From Rhodocyclaceae bacterium (lineage in GTDB: Bacteria; Pseudomonadota; Gammaproteobacteria; Burkholderiales; Rhodocyclaceae), in assembly GCA_016704145.1 (NCBI GenBank), contig JADJAS010000007.1, forward strand, positions 1,798,001 to 1,862,000: a stretch of DNA of 64,000 nt, given 5' to 3'. This document shows positions 35,305-44,607 of the stretch, one piece after another. The notes under the pieces were generated by a model. The model did not search any database and was not told the origin of the DNA. It saw nothing but the letters and a program-made list of their open reading frames with translations. The position numbers and the translations under genes are program-made. The stretch's first letter is position 1, and each line of letters starts with the position of its first letter.

Positions 35305-36408
35305 ATGTCCGACATCGCGAGCCGCGCCGTTCTTGCTCCTGGCGTTTCTCAGTTCCCCGTTGCTTGGTATTTCGACGAAAAGCTATTCGAACTGGAGAAA
35401 AAGCTTATCTTCGATGCCGGACCGGGGTACGTCGGCCATGAGCTGATGGTGCCAGATCTCTACAACTACCGGTCGACGGAGTGGAGCGATCACTCGCACA
35501 TCCTGGCGCGCCAGCCGGACGGCGTTTATCGGATGTCCAACGTCTGCCGGCATCGCCAGGCGATCATGCTGCAAGGCGCGGGCACGGCCGACAAGACCAT
35601 CGTCTGTCCGATCCACCGTTGGACCTACGACACCGAGGGCCAACTGATTGGCGCGCCGCATTTTCCGGCCAATCCCTGCCTGAACCTGAACAAACAGAAA
35701 CTCGAAAACTGGAACGGCCTGCTGTTCAAGGGCCCGCGTTCGGCCAATGTCGACCTCGCCGGCATGAAGGTCGCCGGCGAGTTCGATTTCAGCGGCTACA
35801 AGCTCGATCACGTCGAACTGCACCAGTGCAACTACAACTGGAAGACCTTCATCGAGGTCTACCTCGAGGACTACCACGTCGTGCCCTATCACCCGGGTCT
35901 GGGTAATTTCGTCACTTGCGACGACCTGACCTGGCAGTTCGCCGACTGGTACTCCGTGCAGCGGGTCGGCATCACCTCGCTGGCCAAGACCGGCTCGCCG
36001 ACCTACGCCAGGTGGCACAAAGCGGTGCTCGACTACTACAACGGCGAAATGCCCAAGCAGGGCGCCGTCTGGCTGACCTACTACCCCAACATCATGGTCG
36101 AGTGGTATCCGCACGTGCTGGTGGTGTCGACGCTGATTCCCCAGGACGTGGACAAAACCCTGAACGTGGTCGAGTTTTACTACCCCGAGGACATCGCGCT
36201 GTTCGAGCCCGAGTTCATCAAGGCTGAACAGGCGGCCTACATAGAAACGGCCATCGAGGACGATGACATCGGCGAGCGCATGGATCGCGGCCGCCATGCC
36301 CTCTGGAAGCAGGGGCGCAGCGAGGTCGGCCCTTACCAAAGCCCCATGGAAGACGGCATGCAGCATTTCCACGAGTTCTACCGGCGCATCATGGCGCCCC
36401 ATCTGTAG
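35305..36408 (+). CDS. Rieske non-heme iron oxygenase, alpha subunit type
   Basis: A 367-residue protein with the Rieske [2Fe-2S] motif C81-x-H83-x17-C101-x2-H104 and a catalytic-domain iron motif EDYHVVPYHPGLGN (Asp and two His, near residues 192-201). This is the alpha-subunit layout of ring-hydroxylating and related oxygenases. The substrate is unknown; no beta subunit, ferredoxin or reductase gene is nearby, so it probably uses a shared reductase. GGAGGT precedes the ATG at 35305. Confidence 0.88.
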   Translation: MSDIASRAVLAPGVSQFPVAWYFDEKLFELEKKLIFDAGPGYVGHELMVPDLYNYRSTEWSDHSHILARQPDGVYRMSNVCRHRQAIMLQGAGTADKTIVCPIHRWTYDTEGQLIGAPHFPANPCLNLNKQKLENWNGLLFKGPRSANVDLAGMKVAGEFDFSGYKLDHVELHQCNYNWKTFIEVYLEDYHVVPYHPGLGNFVTCDDLTWQFADWYSVQRVGITSLAKTGSPTYARWHKAVLDYYNGEMPKQGAVWLTYYPNIMVEWYPHVLVVSTLIPQDVDKTLNVVEFYYPEDIALFEPEFIKAEQAAYIETAIEDDDIGERMDRGRHALWKQGRSEVGPYQSPMEDGMQHFHEFYRRIMAPHL

Positions 36409-36419
36409 GAGGCAGCTTC

Positions 36420-36776
36420 ATGATCACCACCGACCAGAGCGGCTCGCTACTCACCGTCACCGTCCTCGGCGAATTCACGCTTGCCGACTTCAAGGAGTTC
36501 GAGGCTCTGGTGCTGGCGAAAGTCAGCCATGGCGCCACGCCGGATCTGCTGTTCGACCTGCGGGAAATGGCGGGGTTTACCGTCGACATGGCCTGGGAGG
36601 AGATCAAGTTCTCGCGCCAGCACGGCGGCGATTTCCGCCGGATCGCCGTGATCACCGACAGCCAATGGGTCACGTGGAGCGCCTGGCTGGAGCAACTGTT
36701 CGTTTCGGCCGACCTCGAGGTGTTCGATGACGAGGACGATGCCCAGGCCTGGCTGGCCCGCGTGGACGCACCGTGA
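36420..36776 (+). CDS. SpoIIAA/STAS-like small protein
   Basis: A 118-residue protein with the SpoIIAA-like (DUF3478-type) pattern: an N-terminal beta hairpin (SGSLLTVTVLGEFTLADFKEFEALV), DLLFDLREMAGF, FRRIAVITDSQW and a C-terminal helix with acidic stretch (DDEDDAQAWL). Such proteins have a STAS-like fold of unknown role. GGAGG lies just before the ATG. It overlaps the sseA start by four bases and follows the Rieske gene, so the three form an operon. Confidence 0.82.
   Translation: MITTDQSGSLLTVTVLGEFTLADFKEFEALVLAKVSHGATPDLLFDLREMAGFTVDMAWEEIKFSRQHGGDFRRIAVITDSQWVTWSAWLEQLFVSADLEVFDDEDDAQAWLARVDAP
36518..36541 (+). repeat. Dispersed 24-bp repeat, copy 7
   Basis: It matches 21 of 24 positions, with exact AAAGTCAG and CATGGCG. 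It is in the STAS-like gene, read AKVSHGATP. Confidence 0.75.
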
Positions 36777-37618
36777 GCGGGCTGCTGGTCGGCGCCGACG
36801 AACTGATCGCTCACCTAGGCGAGCCCGGTTGGTGCATTTTCGATTGCCGCCACGATCTCCAGAACGTCGACTACGGCGCCGAGGCCTATGCCAAGGGCCA
36901 TATTCCGGGCGCCATGTTCCTGCACCTCGACCGCGACCTCTCCGGCGGGAAGACCGGCCGCAACGGCCGCCATCCGCTGCCAGACCCGGTGGCGTTCGGC
37001 AGGAGAATGGGGGAATGCGGCGTCGCGCCTGATACCCAAGTGGTAGCCTACGACAATGAGGGTGGCGTATTCGCCTCGCGCTTGTGGTGGATGCTGCGCT
37101 GGCTCGGGCATGAAAAAGTGGCCCTGCTTGACGGTGGACTCCCCGGCTGGCGTCGCGCCAAGCAGGCGCTAGTCACCGAAGTGCCGGTGGCGGCGCCGGT
37201 GGAATTCATCGCCCGCCCCCAGCCGATGACCGTTGACGCCGACTTCGTGCTGGGCCGGCTGCCGTCGCTGAAGGGCATGATCATCGACGCTCGCGCCCCC
37301 GAACGGTTTTCGGGCGAACAGGAGACGCTCGATCCGGTCGGCGGCCATATTCCGGGCGCCGTGAATCGCTTCTACTTCGACAACCTTGATGACGCCGGCT
37401 GCTACTTCAAGCCGGCCGACGAACTGCGGGCGGAGTTCGCCGCGCTGCTGGCCGGTCGCGATCCGACGCGGATCATCCAGCAATGCGGCTCGGGCGTCAC
37501 CGCCTGCCACAATCTGCTGGCGATGGAAATCGCCGGCCTCAAGGGTTCCAGACTGTATCCGGGCTCGTGGAGCGAATGGTGCGCCGATCCGGCGCGGCCG
37601 GTGGCTACGGGGACGTAA
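36773..37618 (+). CDS. sseA: Two-domain sulfurtransferase (3-mercaptopyruvate sulfurtransferase/rhodanese)
   Basis: A 281-residue protein with two rhodanese domains. The active loop QQCGSGVTAC (Cys at about 238) is of the CGSGVTA type found in 3-mercaptopyruvate sulfurtransferases rather than the CRKGVTA of classic rhodanese. It would move sulfur to thiol acceptors, and might feed TusA. The GTG start overlaps the STAS-like gene, and the 3' end overlaps convergent queG by 14 bases. Confidence 0.9.
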   Translation: MSGLLVGADELIAHLGEPGWCIFDCRHDLQNVDYGAEAYAKGHIPGAMFLHLDRDLSGGKTGRNGRHPLPDPVAFGRRMGECGVAPDTQVVAYDNEGGVFASRLWWMLRWLGHEKVALLDGGLPGWRRAKQALVTEVPVAAPVEFIARPQPMTVDADFVLGRLPSLKGMIIDARAPERFSGEQETLDPVGGHIPGAVNRFYFDNLDDAGCYFKPADELRAEFAALLAGRDPTRIIQQCGSGVTACHNLLAMEIAGLKGSRLYPGSWSEWCADPARPVATGT

Positions 37619-38678
37619 GTTTGTCGCGGGCGCGGTGTCGTGCCAGCGCCCACTCCACGTGCTCCCTGATCAGTGCGGATTCGTCGTTGCGGCGTGATTC
37701 AAGCGCCGCCACGATCGGCGGCGATGTCGGGGCGTTGCCGAGCGCGACGGCGATGTTGCGCAGCCAGCGCTCATGTCCGATCCGATGGATGGCCGAGCCG
37801 GCGAGACGTTCCGCGAAGACTGACTTTGACCAGGAAAACAGTTCCACCAGCGTCGCCGTGTCCAGGCCGTGGCGCGGTGCGAAATCCGGCTCCTTGCTCG
37901 GCGGCGCGAAGCGATTCCACGGACAGCAGAGCTGACAGTCGTCGCAGCCGTAGATGCGGTTGCCGATCAGTGGCCGCAGCGCCTCCGGAATGCTGCCCTT
38001 GAGTTCGATGGTGAGGTAGGAGATGCAGCGACGCGCGTCGAGCCGATACGGCGCGGTGATGGCGCCGGTTGGGCAGGCATCGAGACAGGCGCGGCAACTG
38101 CCGCAGTGATCCGTTACCGGAGCGTCGGGCGGCAGCGGCAGGTCGGTGAAAATCTCGCCGAGGAAGAACCATGAGCCGGCGTCGCGGTCGAGCAGCAGTG
38201 TGTGCTTGCCGCGCCAGCCGAGCCCGGCACGCGCGGCAAGTTCCGCCTCCATCACCGGTGCCGAATCGACGAAGACCCGCTGTCCGGGCGAACCGGCCTG
38301 CGCGACCATTCGCTCGGCCAGCTTCTGCAATCGTGCGCGCAGCAGCTTGTGGTAATCGCGGCCCAGCGCATAGCGCGAGACATAGGCGCGATGGCCATCG
38401 CCGAGGTTCTGTTCGGCGCTGGCGGCGTCCGGACGGTAATTCAAGCGTGCCATGATGATGGCCCGAGTGCCGGGCAGCAGTTCCGGCGGCCGCGCGCGCT
38501 TGGCACCGTGGCGCGCCATATAATCCATCTCGCCGTGGCAACCGGCCTGCAGCCAGGCGAATAAGCCGGCTTCGGCCTCCGGCATCTCGGGGTGGGCGAT
38601 GCGAATGGCCGCGAAACCCAGTTCGCGCCCCCAATCCTTGATCAGCGCCGCCAGTGCTCGCCAATTGTCTTGATCCAT
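37605..38678 (-). CDS. queG: Epoxyqueuosine reductase QueG
   Basis: A 357-residue protein with two [4Fe-4S] motifs (CGSCRACLDACPTGAI and CDDCQLCCPWNRF) after an N-terminal cobalamin-binding domain. It reduces epoxyqueuosine to queuosine in tRNA, the last step of the pathway. The start ATG is eight bases from the divergent tsaE ATG. A repeat copy (37805-37828) is read WSKSVF in a third frame. Confidence 0.95.
   Translation of the reverse strand: MDQDNWRALAALIKDWGRELGFAAIRIAHPEMPEAEAGLFAWLQAGCHGEMDYMARHGAKRARPPELLPGTRAIIMARLNYRPDAASAEQNLGDGHRAYVSRYALGRDYHKLLRARLQKLAERMVAQAGSPGQRVFVDSAPVMEAELAARAGLGWRGKHTLLLDRDAGSWFFLGEIFTDLPLPPDAPVTDHCGSCRACLDACPTGAITAPYRLDARRCISYLTIELKGSIPEALRPLIGNRIYGCDDCQLCCPWNRFAPPSKEPDFAPRHGLDTATLVELFSWSKSVFAERLAGSAIHRIGHERWLRNIAVALGNAPTSPPIVAALESRRNDESALIREHVEWALARHRARDKLTSP
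37805..37828 (-). repeat. Dispersed 24-bp repeat, copy 8
   Basis: It matches 19 of 24 positions with an exact AAAGTCAG core, in queG. The reading frame differs from the KVSHGDTP copies. Confidence 0.68.
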
Positions 38679-38686
38679 ACGACATT

Positions 38687-39175
38687 ATGAACATCATTCT
38701 GGCCGACGAAACCGCGACACTGGCGCTGGGTGCGGCGCTGGCGCCCTGCATGTCGTCGGGACTGGTCGTGTACCTCGATGGCGATCTCGGTGCGGGCAAG
38801 ACGACGATGGTCCGCGGCCTGCTGCGCACCCTGGGCGATACCAGTCCTGTCAAAAGCCCAACCTACACCTTGGTTGAAATTCATGCTATTTCTGGATTAA
38901 ACTTCTATCACTTTGATTTTTATAGATTCAATAACCCAGAAGAGTATCTGGATGCGGGGCTCGATGAATATTTCGATGGCAAGGGTGTCTGCCTGGTCGA
39001 ATGGCCGGCGCGGGCCGAGCCATATTTACCCGCCCCCGATCTGGTCATCCGTCTCGCTGTCGATGGTGTCGGGCGTGTTGGCGATGTTCAAGCGAGGAGC
39101 CCCAGGGGCGAACGATGTCTGACGAATTTCGTTCCTCCCGCCGTGCGGCCCTCAAGTTCGCCGCCGCCAGCCTGA
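38687..39175 (+). CDS. tsaE: tRNA threonylcarbamoyladenosine ATPase TsaE
   Basis: A 162-residue protein with a P-loop (YLDGDLGAGKTTMVRGLL) and the family motifs SPTYTLVE and FDFYRF. It is the ATPase that works with TsaB and TsaD to make t6A in tRNA. The usual end is near GRVGDV; the frame continues for about 30 residues (PRGERCLTNFVPPAVRPSSSPPPA) and overlaps amiC by 61 bases. This tail is encoded by amiC signal sequence in another frame and may not be functional. Confidence 0.93.
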   Translation: MNIILADETATLALGAALAPCMSSGLVVYLDGDLGAGKTTMVRGLLRTLGDTSPVKSPTYTLVEIHAISGLNFYHFDFYRFNNPEEYLDAGLDEYFDGKGVCLVEWPARAEPYLPAPDLVIRLAVDGVGRVGDVQARSPRGERCLTNFVPPAVRPSSSPPPA

Positions 39176-40368
39176 CGCTGCTGGTCACGTCGACAAGAAC
39201 CGCTACCGCCGCCGTCATGCCCACCGTGCTGGGGGTGCGTGTCTGGCCAGCGGCGGACTACACGCGCATTACCCTCGAACACGATCAGCCGATGCGCTAT
39301 TCGCACATGCTGGTCAAGGAACCTCATCGCCTGGTGGTCGATCTCGAGGATGTGGAGTTGAACTCAGTGTTGAGCAGCCTGCCGGGCAAGATCGCGGATG
39401 GCGATCCGCACGTCAAGCTGATCCGTGCCGGCCGCAACCGTCCGGGTGTCGTGCGACTGGTCATCGAACTCAAGGGCGAGGTGACCCCGCAGGTGTTCAC
39501 CCTCAAGCCGATCGGCGATTACGGCCATCGACTCGTGCTCGATCTCTATCCCGCCGAAGAAGCCGATCCGCTCATGGCCCTGCTGAAGAGCGAGGAACGG
39601 CGCCAGGTTCCGGCCGAGTCGCCGCGCAAGGACGATCGCCCCGACGTGTCGCGACTGGTCACCGTGGTGATCGATCCGGGCCATGGCGGCGAAGACCCGG
39701 GCGCCATCGGCCGTCGCGGCAATTACGAAAAAAACGTTACCTTGTCGATCGCGCGGCGTCTCAAGGCAAAAATGGATGGTGAGCCCGCCATGCGCTCGTT
39801 ATTGACGCGCGACGGCGACTACTTCATTCCGCTGCAACAGCGCGTGCACAAGGCGCGGCGCGTGCGCGCCGACCTGTTCGTGTCGGTTCATGCCGATGCG
39901 TTCGTCAAGCCGACGGCACGCGGCTCCAGCGTTTTCGTGTTGTCCGAAAGTGGCGCATCGTCATCGGCGGCCCGCTGGCTGGCACAGAAGGAAAATGCCG
40001 CCGATCTGATCGGCGGTGCGAGCCAGCCCGTCAAGGACCCCCATCTTGCCCGCACCTTGCTCGACCTCTCGCAAACAGCGACCATCAATGACAGCCTGAA
40101 ACTGGGCAAGGATGTGCTCGGCGAACTGGGGCGCATCAACACCTTGCACAAGGCCTATGTGGAACAGGCAGGTTTCGCCGTGCTCAAGGCGCCGGACATT
40201 CCCTCGATCCTGGTCGAAACGGCATTCATCTCGAATCCGGAAGAGGAGGCGCGACTCGCGGACGACGGCTATCAGGATCAGATGGCCGAGGCCATCCTGC
40301 GCGGCATCAAGCGCTATTTCTCGAAGAATCCGCCGCTCGCCAAATCGAGGCTGGCTCTGCTGGATTGA
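39115..40368 (+). CDS. amiC: N-acetylmuramoyl-L-alanine amidase AmiC
   Basis: A 417-residue protein with a twin-Arg signal (SSRRAALKFAAASLTLL, residues 6-22), an AMIN domain (about 35-135) for septal targeting, and an Amidase_3 domain (about 195-405: VVIDPGHGGEDPGAIGRRG, SVHADAF, LVETAFISNPEEE) with the zinc ligands. It cuts the peptide from septal peptidoglycan during cell division. Gene order tsaE-amiC is common in proteobacteria. Confidence 0.95.
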   Translation: MSDEFRSSRRAALKFAAASLTLLVTSTRTATAAVMPTVLGVRVWPAADYTRITLEHDQPMRYSHMLVKEPHRLVVDLEDVELNSVLSSLPGKIADGDPHVKLIRAGRNRPGVVRLVIELKGEVTPQVFTLKPIGDYGHRLVLDLYPAEEADPLMALLKSEERRQVPAESPRKDDRPDVSRLVTVVIDPGHGGEDPGAIGRRGNYEKNVTLSIARRLKAKMDGEPAMRSLLTRDGDYFIPLQQRVHKARRVRADLFVSVHADAFVKPTARGSSVFVLSESGASSSAARWLAQKENAADLIGGASQPVKDPHLARTLLDLSQTATINDSLKLGKDVLGELGRINTLHKAYVEQAGFAVLKAPDIPSILVETAFISNPEEEARLADDGYQDQMAEAILRGIKRYFSKNPPLAKSRLALLD

Positions 40369-40374
40369 TATAAT
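40366..40374 (+). promoter_or_regulatory. Extended -10 promoter before ribF
   Basis: TGATATAAT is a perfect extended -10 (TGnTATAAT) located at the end of amiC, 28 bases before the ribF ATG. No good -35 is visible, which is tolerated with an extended -10. It would drive ribF-ileS-lspA-fkpB-ispH. Confidence 0.6.
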
Positions 40375-40402
40375 TTGCCCCTTTTTCGCAAGGCAGGGCG
40401 GC

Positions 40403-41341
40403 ATGCAGGTTTTTCGGACCATACCAGCGCGGGCGGCATCCCCGACGGTGCTGGCCATCGGTAATTTCGATGGCCTGCACCTGGGGCATCGTGCGCTGCT
40501 TGGCCGGTTGACAGCGAAGGCGCGAGAACTCGGGCTACCCTCGGCGGTGATGACCTTTGAACCCCATCCACGCGAACTGTTTGCTCCGGATCAGGCACCG
40601 GCACGGCTGACCAGCCTGCGCGAGAAACTCGCATTGATCGAAGCCTGCGGTGTCGATCGCGCCTACGTCTGCCACTTCAACCGCAAGCTGGCGGCGCTAG
40701 CCGCCGACGATTTTATCGAGCGCTTGCTGGTGCGCGGCCTTGCCGTGCGCCACCTGATCATCGGTGACGATTTTCGCTTTGGCCGCGGCCGTGGCGGCGA
40801 CTTCCCCACCTTGCGGCAGGCCGGCGTCGAACACGATTTCGCCGTCGAGGCCATGCACACCATCGACCTCGATGGCGAGCGGGTCTCGAGTTCGCTCGTG
40901 CGCGAGGTCCTGGCGGAAGGCGATCTTGAACATGCCGCGCGCCTGCTCGGCCGGCCCTACAACATTTCCGGCCGGGTCGTGCAGGGCAACAGGATCGGCC
41001 GCGACATCGGCTTCCCGACCGCCAACGTGCAACTTAAGCGCAAGCGCTTGCCGCTGTGCGGCGTGTTCGCTGTCACGGTTTCCGGCCTGGACAAGCGCCA
41101 CCTGCCGGGTGCCGCCAGCCTCGGCGTCAGACCGACCGTGGGTGCGGGGCTCAAGCCGACGCTGGAAGTTCATCTGCTCGATTTCGATCGCGACATCTAT
41201 GGTGCGCATGTGACCGTGCATTTCCTGCACAAGCTGCGCGACGAGGCCAAGTACGATTCCCTGTCCGCGCTGGCCGCCCAGATCGAGAAGGACGTGGCGG
41301 CAACGCGAACCTACTTTTCAGGCGACGACGCCCATGGCTGA
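40403..41341 (+). CDS. ribF: Bifunctional riboflavin kinase/FAD synthetase RibF
   Basis: A 312-residue protein with the FAD-synthetase nucleotidyltransferase motif IGNFDGLHLGHRALL near the start and the riboflavin kinase motif IGFPTANVQL near residue 200. It makes FMN and FAD. It heads the conserved ribF-ileS-lspA-fkpB-ispH operon; its end overlaps ileS by eight bases. Confidence 0.96.
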   Translation: MQVFRTIPARAASPTVLAIGNFDGLHLGHRALLGRLTAKARELGLPSAVMTFEPHPRELFAPDQAPARLTSLREKLALIEACGVDRAYVCHFNRKLAALAADDFIERLLVRGLAVRHLIIGDDFRFGRGRGGDFPTLRQAGVEHDFAVEAMHTIDLDGERVSSSLVREVLAEGDLEHAARLLGRPYNISGRVVQGNRIGRDIGFPTANVQLKRKRLPLCGVFAVTVSGLDKRHLPGAASLGVRPTVGAGLKPTLEVHLLDFDRDIYGAHVTVHFLHKLRDEAKYDSLSALAAQIEKDVAATRTYFSGDDAHG

Positions 41342-44111
41342 TTACAAATCGACCCTCAACATGCCCGATACGCCGTTTCCGATGCGCGGCGACCTCGCCA
41401 AGCGCGAACCGGGCTGGATCAGGCAGTGGCAGGAAAAACAGATCTACCGGAAGATTCGCGAGGTTTCCCAAGGTCGGCCGCGCTTCGTGCTGCACGACGG
41501 CCCGCCCTACGCCAACGGCGACATCCACATCGGCCACGCGGTCAACAAGATCCTCAAGGACATCATCGTGCGCGCGCGCACGCTGGCCGGCTTCGACGCG
41601 CCCTATGTGCCCGGTTGGGATTGCCATGGCCTGCCGATCGAGCACCAGATCGAGAAGAAGCACGGCAAGCACCTGGAAAGCAACAAGGTGCGCAGCCTAT
41701 GCCGCGACTTTGCCGCCGAGCAGATCGAGCGGCAGAAGAAGGACTTTATCCGCCTCGGCGTGCTCGGCGAGTGGGACAACCCCTACCTGACGATGAACTT
41801 CAAGACCGAGGCCGACGAGATTCGCGCCCTCGGCAAGATGCTCGAACAAGGGCACCTCTATCGCGGCCTCAAGCCGGTGAACTGGTGCCTCGACTGTCAT
41901 TCCGCGCTGGCGGAGGCCGAGGTCGAATACGAGGACAAGAGTTCGGATGCCATCGACGTCGGTTTCCCGGTCGCCGATGTCGACAAGCTGCGCGAGATTT
42001 TCGCCGTCGGCATCAAGCATCCGGCGTACGCGGTGATCTGGACGACGACGCCGTGGACTTTGCCGGCCAACGAGGCGGTGTGTGCGCACCCGGAGTTCGT
42101 CTATGACCTGGTCGAGACCGAGAAGGGTCTGCTGATCCTGACCCATGATCTGGTTGAGGCGGCGCTGGCGCGCTATGGCCTGCACGGCAAGGCCATCGCC
42201 TCCACGACCGGCGCGAAGCTGGAAGGACTCAATCTCAAGCATCCGTTCCTCGATCGCCAGGTGCCGGTCATCCTGGGCATGCATGTGACGCTCGAAGCAG
42301 GCACTGGCCTGGTGCACACCGCGCCGGCGCACGGCGTGGACGACTACTACGTGGGCAGTCGCTACCACCTGCCCATCGACAATCCGGTCGGCGACGACGG
42401 CAAGTTCATTGCCTCGACGCCGTTGTTCGCCGGCATGAGCGTCTGGGAAGCGAATCCCAGGGTTATCGAGACGCTGGCGCTGCAGGGCACGCTGCTCCTG
42501 CACACCAAGCTGACGCACAGCTATCCGCACTGCTGGCGGCACAAGACGCCGATCATTTTCCGCGCGACGACGCAGTGGTTCGTGCGCATGGATTCCGACT
42601 CGAAAGTCAGCCTTCGCGACACGGCACTCCAGGCCATCGAGGACACGCAGTTCTTCCCGGCCTGGGGTCAGGCGCGCCTGCGCGCGATGATCGCCAATCG
42701 TCCGGACTGGTGTGTCTCGCGCCAGCGCAACTGGGGTGTGCCGATCCCGTTCTTCCTCGACCAGGAAACCGGCGAGCCGCATCCGCGCACGCCGGAACTG
42801 ATCGAACAGGTGGCCAAGCGCGTGGAACAGGGCGGCATCGAGGCCTGGTTCGCGCTCGACAAGACGGAAATGCTCGGCGCCGATGCGGACCGCTACGTCA
42901 AGATGAGCGACACGCTCGACGTTTGGTTCGATTCCGGTACCACGCACTGGTCCGTGATGCGCGGCTCGCACGCAGCCGACTGCGCCTATCCGGCCGACCT
43001 TTATCTCGAAGGATCGGATCAGCATCGCGGCTGGTTTCATTCGAGCCTGCTCGTCGGCTGCGCCATTGACGGCCGCGCGCCCTACAAGGCCCTGTTGACG
43101 CACGGTTTCGTCGTCGACGGCAAGGGCATGAAGATGTCCAAGTCCAGGGGCAATGTCGTGGCGCCACAGGAAGTCTCGGACAAGCTGGGCGCGGAAATCC
43201 TGCGCCTGTGGGTGGCCGCCACCGACTACTCCGGCGAGCTGTCGATCTCGAAGGAAATTCTCGACCGGGTGGTCGAAACCTATCGCCGGCTACGCAACAC
43301 GCTGAAGTTCCTGCTCGCCAATACGGCCGACTTCGATCCGGCGAAAGACATGTTGCCGGTCGAGCAGTGGCTCGAAATCGACCGCTACGCGCTGGCGATG
43401 ACGCGCGCCCTGCAAGCGCAGTGCGTCGCCGACTATGAGCGTTTCGAGTTCCACAAGATCGTCCAGGCGCTGCAGAACTTTTGCGCCGAAGACCTGGGCG
43501 CGTTTTATCTCGACATCCTCAAGGACCGGCTGTACACCTCCGCGACGGATTCGCGCGCACGCCGCGCCGCGCAAAGCGCGCTCTGGCACGTCGTGCAGGC
43601 GCTGGTGCGCCTGATGGCACCGATCCTCGCCTTCACCGCCGAGGAAATCTGGGCCATCGCCGGCCAGGGTGAAACGGTGATGACCTCGGTCTGGCACGAA
43701 CTGCCGGCGCAATCCGGCGAGGCGGAACTGTCGGATTGCTGGCGGCGCGTTCGCGAAGTGAAGGCCGAGGCGAGCCGGGTACTCGAGGATCTGCGCACCG
43801 AGGGCAGGATCGGCTCTTCGTTGCAGGCCGAAGTCGAGATTCGCGCCAGCGGCGCCAAGTACGAACTGCTGACCCGCCTCGAGGATGACCTGCGCTTCGT
43901 GCTGATTTGTTCGAAGACGACGCTGGTCAAGGCCAGCGATTCGGCTGCCGAGGCGATCATCGCCACCGCCAGCGGTCAGCGCAAGTGCGTGCGCTGCTGG
44001 CACTGGCGCGCCGACATCGGCAATCACGCGCACGCGACCGAGCATGCCGAGCTCTGCGGCCGCTGCGCCGAGAACCTGTTCGGCACGGGCGAGCGGCGTG
44101 AATACGCTTAG
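41334..44111 (+). CDS. ileS: Isoleucyl-tRNA synthetase IleS
   Basis: A 925-residue class I synthetase. PPYANGDIHIGHAVNK (HIGH) is near residue 60 and GKGMKMSKSRGNVV (KMSKS) near 600. The C-terminus has a zinc finger (CVRCWHWRADIG ... CGRCAENL), as in E. coli-type IleS. A repeat copy (42602-42625) lies in the catalytic half, read SKVSLRDTA. Confidence 0.97.
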   Translation: MADYKSTLNMPDTPFPMRGDLAKREPGWIRQWQEKQIYRKIREVSQGRPRFVLHDGPPYANGDIHIGHAVNKILKDIIVRARTLAGFDAPYVPGWDCHGLPIEHQIEKKHGKHLESNKVRSLCRDFAAEQIERQKKDFIRLGVLGEWDNPYLTMNFKTEADEIRALGKMLEQGHLYRGLKPVNWCLDCHSALAEAEVEYEDKSSDAIDVGFPVADVDKLREIFAVGIKHPAYAVIWTTTPWTLPANEAVCAHPEFVYDLVETEKGLLILTHDLVEAALARYGLHGKAIASTTGAKLEGLNLKHPFLDRQVPVILGMHVTLEAGTGLVHTAPAHGVDDYYVGSRYHLPIDNPVGDDGKFIASTPLFAGMSVWEANPRVIETLALQGTLLLHTKLTHSYPHCWRHKTPIIFRATTQWFVRMDSDSKVSLRDTALQAIEDTQFFPAWGQARLRAMIANRPDWCVSRQRNWGVPIPFFLDQETGEPHPRTPELIEQVAKRVEQGGIEAWFALDKTEMLGADADRYVKMSDTLDVWFDSGTTHWSVMRGSHAADCAYPADLYLEGSDQHRGWFHSSLLVGCAIDGRAPYKALLTHGFVVDGKGMKMSKSRGNVVAPQEVSDKLGAEILRLWVAATDYSGELSISKEILDRVVETYRRLRNTLKFLLANTADFDPAKDMLPVEQWLEIDRYALAMTRALQAQCVADYERFEFHKIVQALQNFCAEDLGAFYLDILKDRLYTSATDSRARRAAQSALWHVVQALVRLMAPILAFTAEEIWAIAGQGETVMTSVWHELPAQSGEAELSDCWRRVREVKAEASRVLEDLRTEGRIGSSLQAEVEIRASGAKYELLTRLEDDLRFVLICSKTTLVKASDSAAEAIIATASGQRKCVRCWHWRADIGNHAHATEHAELCGRCAENLFGTGERREYA
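42602..42625 (+). repeat. Dispersed 24-bp repeat, copy 9
   Basis: It matches 19 of 24 positions, with exact AAAGTCAG and GCGACACG. It is in ileS. Confidence 0.68.
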
Positions 44112-44607
44112 TCGCGGCGTGTCGCCACGACTGACTCTTGGCTGGATGCGCTGGCTGGTGTTGGCAGGCGTGGTCATCGTACTCGACCAGATCACCAAGG
44201 CCTGGATTCTTGGCGCCTTCCATGTCGGTGAGAGCGTGATGGTGACGTCGTTTTTCAACCTGGTGCTGCTGTTCAATCCAGGAGCCTCGTTCAGTTTCCT
44301 GGCCGATGCCGGCGGCTGGCAGCGCTGGTTCTTCACAGCCCTGGCGCTGACGATCTCGATGTGGCTGGTGGCCATGCTGCGCCGGCACGCGACCGAGCGG
44401 CTGCTGTCGTTCGCGCTGGCGCTGATTCTCGGTGGCGCGCTGGGCAACGTCATCGACCGCGTTCGTTTTGGCGCGGTGGCCGATTTCCTGCATTTCCACT
44501 GGAACGAACATTTTTTTCCCGCCTTCAACGTCGCCGATTCGTCCATCACGGTGGGAGTGGTGCTCATGCTTTGGTATGAACTGTTCGGCAAGGAAAAAGT
44601 GGCATGA
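44098..44607 (+). CDS. lspA: Lipoprotein signal peptidase LspA
   Basis: A 169-residue protein with four helices and the catalytic aspartates in GNVIDRVRFG and FNVADSSITVG. It cuts prolipoprotein signal peptides in the inner membrane. The start is the GTG at 44098 inside the end of ileS. A repeat copy (44116-44139) encodes part of the N-terminal tail before helix 1 (GVSPRLTLG). Confidence 0.95.
   Translation: MNTLSRGVSPRLTLGWMRWLVLAGVVIVLDQITKAWILGAFHVGESVMVTSFFNLVLLFNPGASFSFLADAGGWQRWFFTALALTISMWLVAMLRRHATERLLSFALALILGGALGNVIDRVRFGAVADFLHFHWNEHFFPAFNVADSSITVGVVLMLWYELFGKEKVA
44116..44139 (-). repeat. Dispersed 24-bp repeat, copy 10
   Basis: It matches 21 of 24 positions; the core has one change (AGAGTCAG type) but the other half is intact. 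It lies at the lspA start. Confidence 0.7.

Noticed and set aside
41697..43103. 468-codon antisense frame over ileS
   Set aside because: Shadow of ileS with no domain or ribosome binding site.
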